From contig JAWZSP010000001.1 of assembly GCA_034401135.1 (NCBI GenBank), forward strand, positions 2,170,001 to 2,234,000: 64,000 nt of DNA, in the 5' to 3' direction. Below are positions 11,206 to 23,160 of this stretch, one piece after another. Position 1 is the first letter of the stretch, and each line of letters opens with the position of its first letter. Made by a program: the position numbers and the translations under genes. The notes below the pieces were generated by a model. The model had not been told where the DNA came from and searched no databases. It saw only the letters and a list, made by a program, of their open reading frames with translations. This stretch comes from Volutella citrinella (Eukaryota > Ascomycota > Sordariomycetes > Hypocreales > Nectriaceae).

Positions 11206-14200
11206 ATGACTGTCTCCATTGGAAGCTTCGGTGGCCTGAACGGCTACTGGGTATGTTGGATGAGTGTTCTGTTGGTGTTTTTGGATGGACATTGACAGCT
11301 TCTTCTAGGGCCAAGCTGGCTTCGAGTCACTGTCTCAGTACTGTGACCGGAACATCGAGTATGTGACTCTGTCCTTCGTCAACCAGGCTCCTGAGAACAC
11401 TGAGGCCGGTTGGCCTGGAACCAACTTCGGTGGCCACTGCTGGGCCGGTACCTACACCAACCCGGAGAACGGCAAGGAGTCTGAGCTGCTGAGTGAGTGC
11501 CATGATATCAAGACGGGCATCCCTTACTGCCGAGAGCGCGGCGTCAAGGTTCTCCTCAGCATCGGTGGTGTGTACAACGAGCAGTTCAGCAACTACAAGG
11601 TCAGCTCCGAACAGAAGGGTATTGAATTCGCCGACTTTCTGCACGGCGCCTTCGGTCCCTACGACTCCAGCTGGGATGGTCCCCGACCCTTCGACACTGC
11701 CGACGGCCACAGCCAGGTTGACGGTTATGACTTTGATATTGAGGACGAGATGGGTTCGTTTGCTCCCCCTTCCTTGATAGCAACACCAGTATTTTCTAAC
11801 GCGTAAGACTACAGACAACAAGCCCTTCGTTAAGATGATCAACCGCTTTAAGGAGATTGATAACTCCATCATTATCACTGCTGCCCCTCAATGTCCCACC
11901 GCTGATGAGTACTTCCACATGAAGGAACTGATCGCCACTGCCCCTCTTGATGCTCTCTTCGTCCAGTTCTACAACAACCCCGGCTGCCAGTACATCGACA
12001 ACCCCGCCCTCTCGTGGGACAAGTTCAACTACGATGACTGGGCTACTCTCCTAAGCGCCAACCCCAAGAGCCCCAACGCAAAGATCTACGTCGGTCTGCC
12101 ATCCAGCGAGAGCGCAGCCGGAAGTGGCTACATCACCCCCGCTGACATGAAGGAACTCGTCTGCGAGTACCACACTCACAGCCGTTGGGGTGGTATCTCT
12201 CTCTGGGACCTCACCCGTGGCCTTGAGAACGTCGGCGATGATGGAAAGGACTACAACCAGCACGCCCTGGATGCGCTCCAGTTTGGCTGTGGCGATATCA
12301 CCACTTCTGCTCAGACTACTGCTCCCCAGACTACTTCCGCCGCTGCCGAGACCACTTCAGCTGTTGCTGAGACCACCACTTCTGCCAAGACTTCCACTAC
12401 TGATGAGGCCACTTCCACTGCTGTTCCGGAGACCACTTCTGCTGCCGCGACTTCCGCTGCTGGTGAGACCACCACCCAGGCCGATGCCGAGACCACCACC
12501 CAGGCTGGTGCCCAGACCACCACTTCTGCCGGCGAGAAGGGGACTTCCGCTACCGAGGATGCTTCAACTACCAAGGCCGCTTCCGATTCCACCAGCACCT
12601 CCCCGATCAACGCCGATACTACATCTGTCGAGAAGGCAACCTCTTCTGAGGAGGTTGCTGTCCCTTCTTCCGAATCGCCACCTAAGCCTTCTTCCGAATC
12701 CGCCCCCGCTCAGCCTTCATCTGCCACCGAGCCTGTGGCCACGCCCAGCTCCGAGCCTTCGGCCACTACCAGTGGTTCCAGCTCTGAGACGAAGACCCCC
12801 GGCGTTGGTATTGAGAACGGCGTTGGTACCAATGCTCGCACCGTCACCGAGGGAGGCGTCACTGTTGTGTAAGTTATCCCCCTCCTATTCCTCTGCTGGA
12901 TTAGCCGTCTAACCAGGTCATAGTCGCCTTGAGGCTCCCGCCAACGGGGTCGCTACCTTCTCCTTCAACGCCAATCTCGAGAACGGCCTTCAAGTTGGTG
13001 ACATCGTCGCTCTGAGCGGCGAGATCGCCTCTGGCAACCCTGCCCAGCGCAAGCGAGCTGATGCATCCGACTGCAAGCTCCAGCTCCGCGTGGGTGGCGT
13101 CATCGTCTATGACCAGACCATCATCCTCAGCAACAACATTTTCAACCCCATCTGCACTGCCGGTACAGAGGCTCGCGCCCAGACTGTTCTCATCGAGATT
13201 ACCGAGACCTGTGGCGCCGTTCCTGTGTCCCTCGACGTCAAGGGCTTGGTTCTTGTTGATGGAAAGGTGTGCAACGCCCAGTCTACCTCGACTGCGGCCG
13301 TTACCGATGGTTCCACCTCGGCCGCTGCCACTCAGACCGGTGCTGCTACCCAGACCGGTGCTGCCACCGGCACCGGCGCCGACACGACTGCCGCCAACAC
13401 TCAGAACACTGCTGCCGGTACCGACTCTGCTCCCGCCACCACCCAGCCTACTGCTGCCGGTACCGGCGCTGATTCGACCGTTGTGCCTACCACCACCGCT
13501 GGCGGCAACAACGGCGGCAATGGAAACAACGGCGGCAACGGAAACAACAACGGCGGCAATGGAAACAACGGTGGCAACGGCAACAACGGTGGCAGCCCTA
13601 CCACTGGTGCCCCCGTCACCTCCATGACTTCTGCTAGCATGACCACTAGCACAGTCTACACCACCACCGTCGAGACTGTCACCAAGTGCCCCCCAACTGT
13701 CAAGAACTGCCCGGCCAATGGCTATGTTGTCACCAAGACCATTCCTCTCTATACCACTGTCTGCCCCGTCACCGAGGGCGCAGCCAAGCCCACCATCACC
13801 AAGGGTCCCGAAGGAGGATGGGACAAGACCATGACCTACTACCTTACCAAGGTCCACAGCATCACCAAGTGCGCCCCCACAGTCAAGAACTGCCCCGCTG
13901 GTGGCGTCACCACCGAGATCATTCCCCTGAAGACCACTGTCCTCAAGGTGTGCGACTCGATCACTGAGCACAGCCAGCCTACCGCCCACGCTACCCCTGG
14001 TGACAAGCCCAAGGGCTCCAACAACTACGGGGAGCAGCCCAAGGGTGTTCCTTCCAAGGACTCGCCCAAGAAGGATGGCTCCAACAACGCCGTGGTTGTG
14101 ACCATTGAGACCTCTATCAAGCAGGGTGGCCCTACTGACAAGGCCGGCCAACCCTCCGGTGTCGCCAAGCCCACTGGAGGAGTCAACACTCAGCCTACCG

Positions 14201-14301
14201 GTGTGGCTCCTACCCAGCCTGTGACTGCTGGTGCCTCCAGCTTGTTTGTTGGCCTTTCTGCTATGATCGCCATGGTTGTCTTCCAGGTGTTGGCCCTGTA
14301 A
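11206..14301 (+). CDS. Class III chitinase (GH18) with GPI-type C-terminus
   Basis: Four exons: 11206-11250, 11309-11753, 11815-12868, 12924-14301; 973 residues. The GH18 domain spans about residues 1-300, beginning with NGYWGQ and carrying the catalytic DGYDFDIE motif with Asp156, Asp158 and Glu160 intact. Then come a Thr/Ser/Ala-rich linker (about 365-530), a beta-rich module with paired cysteines (about 535-640), an Asn/Gly tract, two copies of a TKC-PTVKNCPA repeat, and a hydrophobic tail (about 951-973) preceded by small residues, as in GPI-anchor signals. The enzyme would cleave beta-1,4-linked N-acetylglucosamine in the cell wall, acting at the cell surface. Oddly, the start MTVSIGSFGG offers no secretion signal, and no upstream exon supplying one is visible. 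All four exons join in frame, and the second intron has a clear TCTAAC branch point. Confidence 0.92.
13503..13594 (+). repeat. Asn/Gly-coding tandem repeat in the chitinase
   Basis: Repeated GGCAAC/AACGGC units coding for a flexible Asn-Gly spacer between the beta-rich module and the Cys repeats. A likely site of length variation. Confidence 0.85.
13660..13965 (+). repeat. Two copies of a Cys-containing wall-protein repeat
   Basis: Two similar segments of roughly 40 codons (about 13660-13780 and 13835-13960), each with a TKC-PTVKNCPA core followed by an I-PL-TTV tail. Repeats of this sort occur in GPI-anchored fungal wall proteins. The spacing suggests an internal duplication. Confidence 0.75.
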
Positions 14302-14898
14302 TGTGGATACGGCATTTTCTTTCGGGCTCCATGGGATTTTTATTATTATTCTATACCTTCATTACTTCTCGTTTACCTGGGTCCAAGCGCTGCGATGAGC
14401 ATTAATTGGTTTGCTGCATCTTAGTCAAGAAGGCGTCTTCACATTTTTCGCTTTTAGATGCCAAAGAGATGGATGGAAATCATGTAATGGTATACGAAAA
14501 CCAACAATCTGAAAACCATGTTCAGACATGTCATTTGAGCATCAAGTTTCTTGACTACGCCCGTGAAGAAGCTGCAGCAATCCTTTCAAACCAAGATCGA
14601 TACATGCCGCGGCCCATATTCGTCTGTAGATATTCTACAATAGATAACTTTATTGCTTGTATATTCTCCCGCGGGCGCACAGTGCCCAGGGACGTTTTGA
14701 TGAGAGCTGACTTGAGATATTTAAGTAAGGCTCAACTAGATAGTGGTAGGAGAATGTCTCTAGAGACATGTGAGTACATGGCTTGTGTCACGTGGGGCTA
14801 AGACACATGATGATGCCTCACAGTGGAATATCCATCAATACTTTAGCTTTCTAGTATCTCCTCGCTTTACTGACGACTTGAAGACTCTCTGTTGCACA
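14302..14898. other. Intergenic stretch between chitinase and ankyrin genes
   Basis: AT-richer than the flanks. A plus-strand frame at 14406-14801 lacks any recognisable feature and is probably chance. It holds the 3' end of the chitinase transcript and the promoter of the ankyrin gene. Confidence 0.5.
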
Positions 14899-15630
14899 AT
14901 GATCCTCCCGCTAGAGGATCCGGTAGCGTCTGCAGCCAAGACTGCCATCCAAACAGGTGAACTCGAAACATTGAGGCGCTTGCTGAGTGAGCATGACGAG
15001 TTGGCGACGGCTTTTATCGGTGATGCAACCGAAGCTCGATCTCTTCTTCACATTGCTACAGACTGGCCAGGGAACTTTCCAAATGGCCCTGAATCGATTC
15101 GAGCACTCGTAGATGCGGGCGCAGACGTCAACTGCGCATTTATCGGGCGGCACAGCGAGACACCTCTACACTGGGCCGCAAGCTGTGACGATGTACCTGC
15201 CCTGGATGCCCTGCTCGATGCAGGCGCAGCCATTGACGCCAAGGGCGGAGTAATTGATGAAACAGCACTATCTGATGCCCGAGCATTCCTGCAACTGAAG
15301 GCCGCTCGACGGCTTGTGGAGCGGGGAGCGACGGTGACGCTTCAAGATGCTGCGACGCTGGGGCTGCTCGACCGCATCGAGGCTATCTTGGCCCAGGATC
15401 CGTCACCCAGCAAGGAGGATGTGGACTTTGCTCTCTGGAATGCGTGCCATGGCGGGCAGCTGGCCACGGCGAAGTTGCTACACGACAAGGGCGCGGATAG
15501 GACCGCCGTCCCGCCGTGGGATGAAGGCACAGCGTTGGACGTTGCCAAGAGGAACGAGCATTCGGATATTGTTTCGTGGCTCAACAGCTTGGATGCGTTG
15601 GACGGCATGACGGGGGGAGACCAAGCTTGA
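14899..15630 (+). CDS. Ankyrin-repeat protein, bacterial-like
   Basis: Intronless gene, 243 residues, made almost wholly of ankyrin-type helical repeats. Diagnostic stretches are ALVDAGADVNCAF (about residues 69-81), TPLHWAAS (88-95) followed by ALLDAGAAID, then AARRLVERGA (about 135-144), LGLLDRIEAIL, and a closing ALWNACHGGQLATAKLL repeat with DKGAD. The order and wording resemble, from memory, stand-alone ankyrin proteins of actinobacteria and proteobacteria more than typical fungal NACHT- or PH-linked ankyrin proteins. No signal peptide, membrane segment or enzymatic domain is present, so it is probably a cytosolic protein-interaction module; the partner is unknown. I chose the ATG at 14899 because the repeat fold begins soon after it. 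The frame is open 129 bases further upstream, but that part is not protein-like. Confidence 0.8.
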   Translation: MILPLEDPVASAAKTAIQTGELETLRRLLSEHDELATAFIGDATEARSLLHIATDWPGNFPNGPESIRALVDAGADVNCAFIGRHSETPLHWAASCDDVPALDALLDAGAAIDAKGGVIDETALSDARAFLQLKAARRLVERGATVTLQDAATLGLLDRIEAILAQDPSPSKEDVDFALWNACHGGQLATAKLLHDKGADRTAVPPWDEGTALDVAKRNEHSDIVSWLNSLDALDGMTGGDQA

Positions 15631-16788
15631 CAAATGTTGCGAGCCGAGGAGGTATGAAGGGCCTCATGAACGTCTGGCACCCTGAGTTGGTGGTTGAAGA
15701 TTCATTTACGCCCCTAGCCACTGGCGGATATGTGAAGCAGAGCCGCTTGAAGAAGGTGTCGAGTGTATTCTGCCGCCCACACACGCATCGCATCGGCGCC
15801 GGCTCCTTGTTGACCCAAGGTAGGAAATGTTCTGTATGGTCCCGCAGTCCCCACAGGCCTGCGGCCACGGGATTCGAAGCAGCGATTCCGAGGCATGCTT
15901 GCAGCTCCATTTCGTGTGGGAGACCAGAGTTTGACACATTGTTTTGGATGGTTGTTACGCTCAGCGGATGAACAGGTGTCGAGGGAGTTGAGTAGGCGAG
16001 GTGACAGCGTTGGCAGATTGTCAGACTGATCAAGTGGATGGACTACAAACTTATATACCCTATTGCACTACTAGTAACAGTTCTGCCTGATGCAAGCTGG
16101 GCCTGGCTGGAATTTTAGTGAACGGTTGTGGGAAAATGGCCAGCGGTCAGTGTTGCGCGGTGGTCGTCACAAGGTGACGCAATTGGCTGCAGTGGGAGGG
16201 AGTGAGCTTGGCGATCTCCCACTACTCGATTTCCTCGCAACAAGCGTCTCTAGAGGGGAACTTGTGAATGCTACAGCAATTTAATATTTCATACAAACTT
16301 GATTACGACCTGTCAGAGCGGCTTCAGCGATGGTATAGGAGGATGCGATCTGGAAGCAAGCATCTACGTTTCGGGCTTGTCTCACGGACGGACTTCAGCC
16401 TTTCCCGGGCCCCACAAATAGCCACTCCCCATTCCCTGGGGTGTCCCGGCTTACCAATGACCCCCCCGCCAAACCCCAACCGGCCGTCGGGGTTCCGTGG
16501 TTCACCGAATTATTAAAGTTGACGGGGTCTACACCCTCCGACTGCTCATTTGGGTGGTGTGAATGCCAATAGCTCATTAGGACCACGACGAGTTTGTAAA
16601 GGTTATCATGTTTGTCAGCTGTGCGCACGATCAATATGTAGGAATGATGATTTACTACTTAAAGCCAAACAGGCCGCCATGAAGCCCAGACATTTCACAC
16701 ACAATCCAAACTATTATTTGCTTCACAATACAAGTAATTACCCAGCACTAGCAATCGTCAATCACAATCATCTTCCAATATCGCCAAA
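15631..16788. other. Intergenic stretch
   Basis: Nothing convincing on either strand. A minus-strand frame at 16033-15581 is a chance opening with no domain. The part near 16640-16780 is AT-richer and CA-rich and fits the leader of the dehydrogenase gene. Confidence 0.5.
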
Positions 16789-17857
16789 ATGGTCGCCATT
16801 AGTTCGGTCAGATCCGCCAATGCGCTGCTCAACGCATCGCTGCCCTCGGGCTTCGTCGCAGTCTTCTTCGGCGCTACTTCTGGCATCGGACTGAGCTCGC
16901 TGGAGCAACTGGTCGCTGCCACCAACGACAAAAAACCTCGGCTATACATTGTTGGTCGTAGCGAGGCTGCCTTTGGGCCCACAATGAGGCAGCTGCAAGA
17001 CTCCAACGCCTCTGCGAGCATCACATTCATCGAGGCAGACGTGTCGCTTGTCAAGAACGTCGATGTGGCAGTCGCACAGGTCGCGAAAGTCGAGGACAAG
17101 GTAGACTTGTTATACTTGTCCTTGGGGTTTGTCTCCTTCCAGGGCCGGCAAGGTACGTGGGAATCCGCCTAGTCGACTTTTTCGGATGCTTGTATATTAA
17201 AACTTTTGCCAAACAGAAACTGCCGAAGGGCTGGATGCATCGATGGCTGTGAGATTTTACAGCCGAGCTCGCGCCGCGTATCTACTTCTTCCGCTGCTTC
17301 AACGATCTTCAATGCCACATGTGGTAAATGTCCTCGCAGGCGGACAGGAAGGCAAGGTGGACAACCAAGACCTGGACCTCGCGCTCCCAGGGAACTACTC
17401 AATCGGCAGCGCCATGGCACATGTCACGACGATGCTGACCCTGTTCCTGGAGAGGCTCGCCACGGAGAACCCAAACATTAGCTTCGTCCACTCATTCCCA
17501 GGCCTCGTGTCTACGCCGCTCCTCACCCGGGGCTCGAGCGGGCTGGTGGGACTGCTGATGCGTTGGATTGTGTCCCCATTCGTCAACACGTTTCTTGCCG
17601 GGAGCGTCGAGGATGCCGGCGCCAAGGCATTGTTCTATGCAACAAACGCACGATATTCGGTCCAGGAGACGGCCGACTTGGCCACGCCTCTCCAGGCCGG
17701 ATCCCCGAGGGCTGGTCAGACGGAAAAGGGCGTCTTTCTGGTGGACGACAAGGGCGAAACGCCGCAGAACGGAAAGCTGTTGCAAGAGTTGAGGGCCAGT
17801 TCTTCTGACAAGGTATGGGAGCATACGCGCCAAGTCTGGGAAAGAGTCTGTCAGTAG
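16789..17857 (+). CDS. Short-chain dehydrogenase/reductase-like protein, atypical
   Basis: Two exons, 16789-17152 and 17217-17857, 334 residues. The N-terminal Rossmann fold shows the cofactor motif GATSGIG (about residues 29-35), so NAD(P) binding is likely. The usual catalytic YxxxK is not intact: the matching position reads NYSIGSAMAHVTTM, keeping a Tyr but with Ser where Lys is expected. After it, the phrase SFVHSFPGLVSTPLL matches a fungal subgroup often annotated simply as SDR or retinol dehydrogenase-like. The substrate cannot be told. The 64-nt intron splits a Glu codon and removes an in-frame TAG. The loss of Lys may mean a changed mechanism or loss of catalysis. Confidence 0.85.
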
Positions 17858-19129
17858 AGGAGGAGTATTGAACGGTGCCTTTCTTCTCCTTTTGTTTTTG
17901 TTTTTATCTATTGACTTGCTTAATTATTTAGTAATGTGTGGTGATATCTTAATATAAATTAATTGGATTTAATAGAAGGCTTGTTGTTGGCAATATGGCG
18001 AACCCTTGTCATTATCATGTGAATATTTCGACATGAAGGAGCCAACCCACCTACGAGGTCCACCCCGCACGCCATGTTATGTTAACTCCGACATGACTCT
18101 TGGCCCTTCCCAGGCATTGACACTGACAGAGAGAGTTGCTACGAAGAGATGCTGTCCTTGAACAAAATGGAGGGTGCGTGGCACCATATGCCCCGCTCGA
18201 TGCGCTTGGTGAGGCTTTTCCCTCGGATCGATTAGACTGATGGAGTGTGATGGTTGCATTTTCCAGAGGGAGGTGCAGTCCAGCTCACGGTGTGGGGTAG
18301 TGAATGCTCCGAGTGTGATGCGTGGATGCGTGGCCCTTCCGGCGGTGGCGATTCCTTGGGCCAGCGCTGGAACCGGGACCGGGCGCACCGGCACCTCCTT
18401 CGCTGGTGCTATAGTTTAGGTGCCATATACTACGAGAAGAGCCTACGCCTTCCATGAGGCTTAGACCAGGGCACGAGAGTCGCATTGGCACGTCATTGCC
18501 CAAAGCACGGCACCGGAAGCGCTCTCGATACGCCGGCGGCTCACTGCGTGTCGATCATCTTCTCCATTAGCCGCTACTCTGTTTTGGAGCCATACCTTGC
18601 GAGCGTTGGTGGGCAACAGTCGTTTGAGGAGCAAGTAGCATGGTTGCCCAGCCAGAGCCAACGTCATTCGGAGGCAGCCGGGCGCCACTGGCTCATACTA
18701 AGACTGGAATCACTACCTCAGACATCCCGCTCGTTCCCCACCTTGACAGAGCTCGCCGCCGCTGCACCTCCTCTTCCTCCCACACTAGCGGCACCGCCTG
18801 GCAACTTTAGTCCCAGGCCCGCACCTCTCTTTCCGCTGGAAACCTGGAAACCTAGACGACGCTCCAGCTCCTCTTGGCCAAGGCCCCTCTTTCCTGGACA
18901 AATCGTGGCCTTTGCCGTGCTTGGATGCTTGATTGACGACCACCCGGGCCCCTCGATCAACACCCTGTCTATCTAATTGCTTGGCTAGCATCGAGAACAA
19001 GGGACGAGAGCTCCTGCTCTTTGTTTTTTCCTTTTATCTTCCGACGTCGTTCCAAGTTACAAACACAACAGCAGCAGCAACTCCCTCCTGCGTCGAGCCG
19101 TTCTCTATTGATACCAGGAGTTTGCCGCC
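17858..19129. other. Intergenic stretch
   Basis: The first 130 bases are AT-rich and look like 3' flanking sequence. The rest is probably the promoter and leader of the osh1-type gene. A plus-strand frame at 18485-18976 is Pro/Ser-rich and has no features of a protein family, so it is not called. Confidence 0.5.
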
Positions 19130-22100
19130 ATGTCTGACGCTGGCGACAGGTGAGTTCCCGACCCAAAACACTCCCCTCTCTCGACCCGGCTTCCCCTCGC
19201 CCCTTTGCCCCCATCCAGCGAAACGCAGAAGTTGCGAGTAAGCGTCTGGCCAGCTCGATTGCTGTTGCACGCATCGCTGACCTGCATGGGCGCCGTATGA
19301 GATGCACCCACGTCCTGAGCTCTTGGCTGGGACCGCCCCATCGCCCCAAAGTCAGTCCACCTACTGACCGCTGTTTATCTTCCCCCTACCAGCACCCACA
19401 AGCGGTCCAAATCCGCCGTCGCGCTCTCGCTCTTGCGGCGCAAAGACACCCGCGAAGAAGAATCCAGCTCAGAAGACGGCCGCGCCTCCAAGAAGAGCGC
19501 CTCTCAACCTGCCATGCCATTGTCGCACCAATCCAGCGTCCGTGGCCACGGCGCGAAGGCCTCGATGAGCTCTCATGCGCTGGGCCAAATCCCGACCTCA
19601 GGCCAGAGCCCCCCCAAGTCGGCCCCCCCAGCCACGCCCGCCCCAGCTCCTCCGGCCTCAGACAAAACCGCCAGCCTCGAACAGTCGGTCCGAAAATTCA
19701 GAGTCGTCGAGGCTCTGCGAAGCGGCGACACGGCCTCAATCTCCCGTGCAATTCGGGACACGGCCGAGGGCGGTCCACGGGCCAGCATCTCATCCAGGGG
19801 TACATCGGGCGGGGGTCTCGAGGATACAACCATCTTGCACCTCGCCATCCAGTGCGCCGAGTTCCCCGTGATCGAGTACGTCCTGTCCGATGGGCTCGGC
19901 ACCATCGACCTGAATGCCCGCGACAAGGACGGAAACACTCCTTTGCACCTGGCCGCCGCCCAGGGCCGTACCACTGTTGTTAAGCTCCTGCTTGAGCAAA
20001 AGGACATCAACGATGCCATTGCCAACACCCAAGGAAAACTAGCCCTGGACGTGGCCCGGAACCCCGAAATCTTCCAGCTCTTGCAGCTGTCACGCTCGCT
20101 GTTCGCAGAGGCCAAGGTGAAGCAGGTCCAGGAGCTGATCGCGCGGGGCAACTATGGGGCCCTTGCCGGTGTCCTCGAGGAACACCGCGTGAAGACTGTG
20201 CTCGACATCAACAGCCCCGAGTTTGCATCGGAGCCCTTCACAGTCCAGACCGGTGGCACCTTGCTCCACGAGGCAGCTCGACGACGAAACTCTAATCTCA
20301 TCCAGGTCCTCCTCCTCCACGGCGCCGACCCGTTCCGACGCGATCGAAAAGGCAAGCTGCCCCAACAGGTCACCAACGACGATGCTACAAAGGCCATCCT
20401 GAAGAAGTCGCCCGCTGCGGTTGCCGCACAGCGTGGAATCCAGGAGAAGGCCGTCTTGGGAAATGCCGCCTCGCAGGGTGCTGCCTCGTCGACGGCTGGC
20501 GATCCCCTGGCTGGCCGAGAGGCCCGCGAAATGAAGGGCTACCTGAAGAAGTGGACCAATTACCGAAAGGGCTACCAGCTACGTTGGTTCGTCCTCGAAG
20601 ATGGGGTGCTCAGCTATTATAAGCACCAGGACGACGCCGGATCTGCCTGCCGTGGAGCCATCAACATGCGGATTGCGAGGTTGCACATGAGCGCTGACGA
20701 GAAGACCAAGTTCGAAATCATTGGCAAGTCGTCGGTGAAGTACACTCTGAAGGCCAATCACGAAGTAGAGGCTAAGCGGTGGTTCTGGGCTTTGAACAAC
20801 TCCATCCAGTGGACCAAGGACCAGGCTCGTGAGGAGGAGAAGCAGGCTGCTCGGGGCGCGGAGCTTCTACGACTGGCCAAGGCCGACCAGAGCTCGCTCT
20901 CCATCCAGGAGTCCCACAGCGAGTCTCACAATACCAGCATGACTGACCTACGTCGAACTGCCTCCCAGGTGAACAAGTCGACTTCCAAGCTTCCGGAGCC
21001 GAGGCCCTCGTTCCCCGGCCCAAGCACCATCGGCAGCCTCGACGACGATGAGTTTGTCGATGTGGGGACTGATGCAGGCATTTCCAACCACCCTAGGAAT
21101 GGGACCATCCCCGGAGACATGGATGACGAGGACGACTATGGCGACGACAGCGTGCACGAGGAGCCCACCGCCACCAAGGATGCGCTGAATATCACTGCCC
21201 AATCTGCCAAGCTCCAGCTGGAGACCATGTCGCATGTCCACTCGGCGCTTCTGGCTGAGCTCTCGCACAACCCTGCGACGACGCTCTCCGACCCAAGCGT
21301 GTCCCAGGCACTCAGCACCTACGACGCCGCTATTCGAAGCCTGACTGGCCTGGTGGGCGACTTGCTTCGAATTTCAAAGGACCGTGATGCATATTGGCAA
21401 TATCGCCTGGACCGCGAATCTAACATGCGACGCATGTGGGAAGAAAGCATGGCACAAGTCGCCCGAGAGCAGGAGGAACTCGAAGCCCGTGTCGGCGAGG
21501 CAGAGCTCAAACGCAAGCAGACCAAGCGAGCTCTCCGCGAGGTGATGGAGAGCGGTATCCCAGTGGTGGAAGAACCTGTGGCTGAAACGACAAACGACGA
21601 GGGCTACGCGCCAGGTGACGAGGCACCGCGGCCAAAGACCCCGACAAAGAGCCTCCGGAGGAAGCCTACCATCATTGTTGACTTGTCGGAAAGCGAAACC
21701 GAGGACGAGGAGGAATTCTTCGACGCTGTTGATGCTGGCGAAGTGGAGGTGTCTCAACTGCCTCTTGACGACCTCAAACCCAAGAGCCAAGACATTGTCG
21801 TGGATTCTGGCGTTGATATTTCTCCTTCGTTCAAGGGCTACGAGAATGGAATTCGAAACCGACTAGCGATGGATGCTGATGACCGACCGAAGATTTCTCT
21901 CTGGGTAAGCTGGCTCCGTGTCCCTGTTTCAGCTTCTGCCAGAACTAACGCGTCTTATAGGGCATTCTTAAATCAATGATCGGCAAGGATATGACAAAGA
22001 TGACGCTTCCCGTGTCCTTCAACGAGCCGACGTCGTTTCTGCACCGAGCGGCAGAGGACTTGGAGTACACTGATCTGCTGGACGTGGCTGTGGACCGAAC

Positions 22101-23160
22101 CGATTCTATCGAGAGACTCATTTATGTGGCTGCCTTTGCAGCCAGTGAGTACTCATCAACGGAGGGACGAATCGCTAAGCCTTTCAACCCTCTTCTCGGC
22201 GAGACATTTGAATACGTGCGGCCAGATAAGAACTACCGATTCTTCTGTGAACAAGTCAGCCACCACCCCCCTATCGGTGCGGCCTGGGCGGAAGCACCGA
22301 AGTGGACGTACTACGGCCAGTCCAACGTCAAGTCCAAGTTTTACGGAAAGTCTTTCGACATTAGCCACTTGGGCACATGGTTCCTCAGGCTGCGACCCAC
22401 CGTCGGCGGCAAGGAGGAGCTGTACACATGGAAGAAGGTCAACACGTCAGTCATTGGAATCATCACTGGTAGCCCCACCATTGACAACTACGGAACCATG
22501 GAAATCAAGAACTGGACGACTGGCGAGGTGGCCATTATCGAATTCAAGCCGCGTGGGTGGAAGGCGTCGAGCGCCTTCATCATCTCAGGCAAGGTTCTCG
22601 ACGCATCTGGCAAGGTACGCTACAGCATGGGCGGACGCTGGAACTCGAAGCTGTATGCCCGCCTCACGCCCGGATACGAGGCGGCGGTGGACGATATCAA
22701 GCAGAGCAGCTCATTGAGCAAGGGGGGAATGACAGACCCGAGCTGCGCCTATCTCGTATGGAAGGCGCATGAGCGGCCTGCAGGCATTCCTTTCAACCTT
22801 ACGCCTTTCGCGCTGACGTTCAACCACATCGATGACAAGCTCCGACCCTGGCTTGCGCCCACGGACACTCGTCTACGACCGGATCAACGCGCAATGGAGG
22901 ATGGAGAGTATGACTATGCCGCCGAGGCGAAGAACAAGCTGGAGGAAGGCCAGCGGGCAAGACGACGACAACGCGAGGAGACTGGCGAGCACTTTGAGCC
23001 GGCGTGGTTCTACAAGACGCGGTGCGAGATAACGGGCGAGGAGTTTTGGCAGTTCAACGGAAAGTACTGGGACCAGCGAGAAAAGGCTGGGCCAGACGGG
23101 GACGTGAAGGCAGCCTGGCCGGACCTGGAACCCGTGTTTGAGAGCGCTGAAGGGAACTAG
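19130..23160 (+). CDS. osh1: Oxysterol-binding protein, Osh1/Osh2 type
   Basis: Three exons, 19130-19149 (only 20 nt), 19393-21904 and 21961-23160; 1243 residues. Domains in order: Ser/Pro-rich N-terminus, ankyrin repeats (about 104-340), PH domain (about 387-482, starting MKGYLKKWTNYRKGYQLRW), coiled and acidic linker, an FFAT-like motif EFFDAVD in an acidic context (about 780), and the OSBP lipid-transfer domain (about 850-1235) with the family signature EQVSHHPP (about 941). In yeast, Osh1 and Osh2 carry sterol or PI4P between the ER and the Golgi, nucleus-vacuole junction or plasma membrane. FFAT motifs bind the ER protein VAP/Scs2 and PH domains bind phosphoinositides. Here the seventh FFAT position is Asp, not the consensus Glu. 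The start lies in a good Kozak context (GCCGCCATG) and both introns join in frame. Confidence 0.95.

Noticed and set aside
12901..14151. Long minus-strand frame (416 codons) opposite the chitinase
   Set aside because: It is the antisense shadow of the repetitive Ser/Thr/Asn/Gly coding region, which creates long open frames on the other strand.
18485..18976. Plus-strand Pro/Ser-rich frame of 163 codons
   Set aside because: Lies in the probable promoter and leader of the osh1-type gene and has no protein features.
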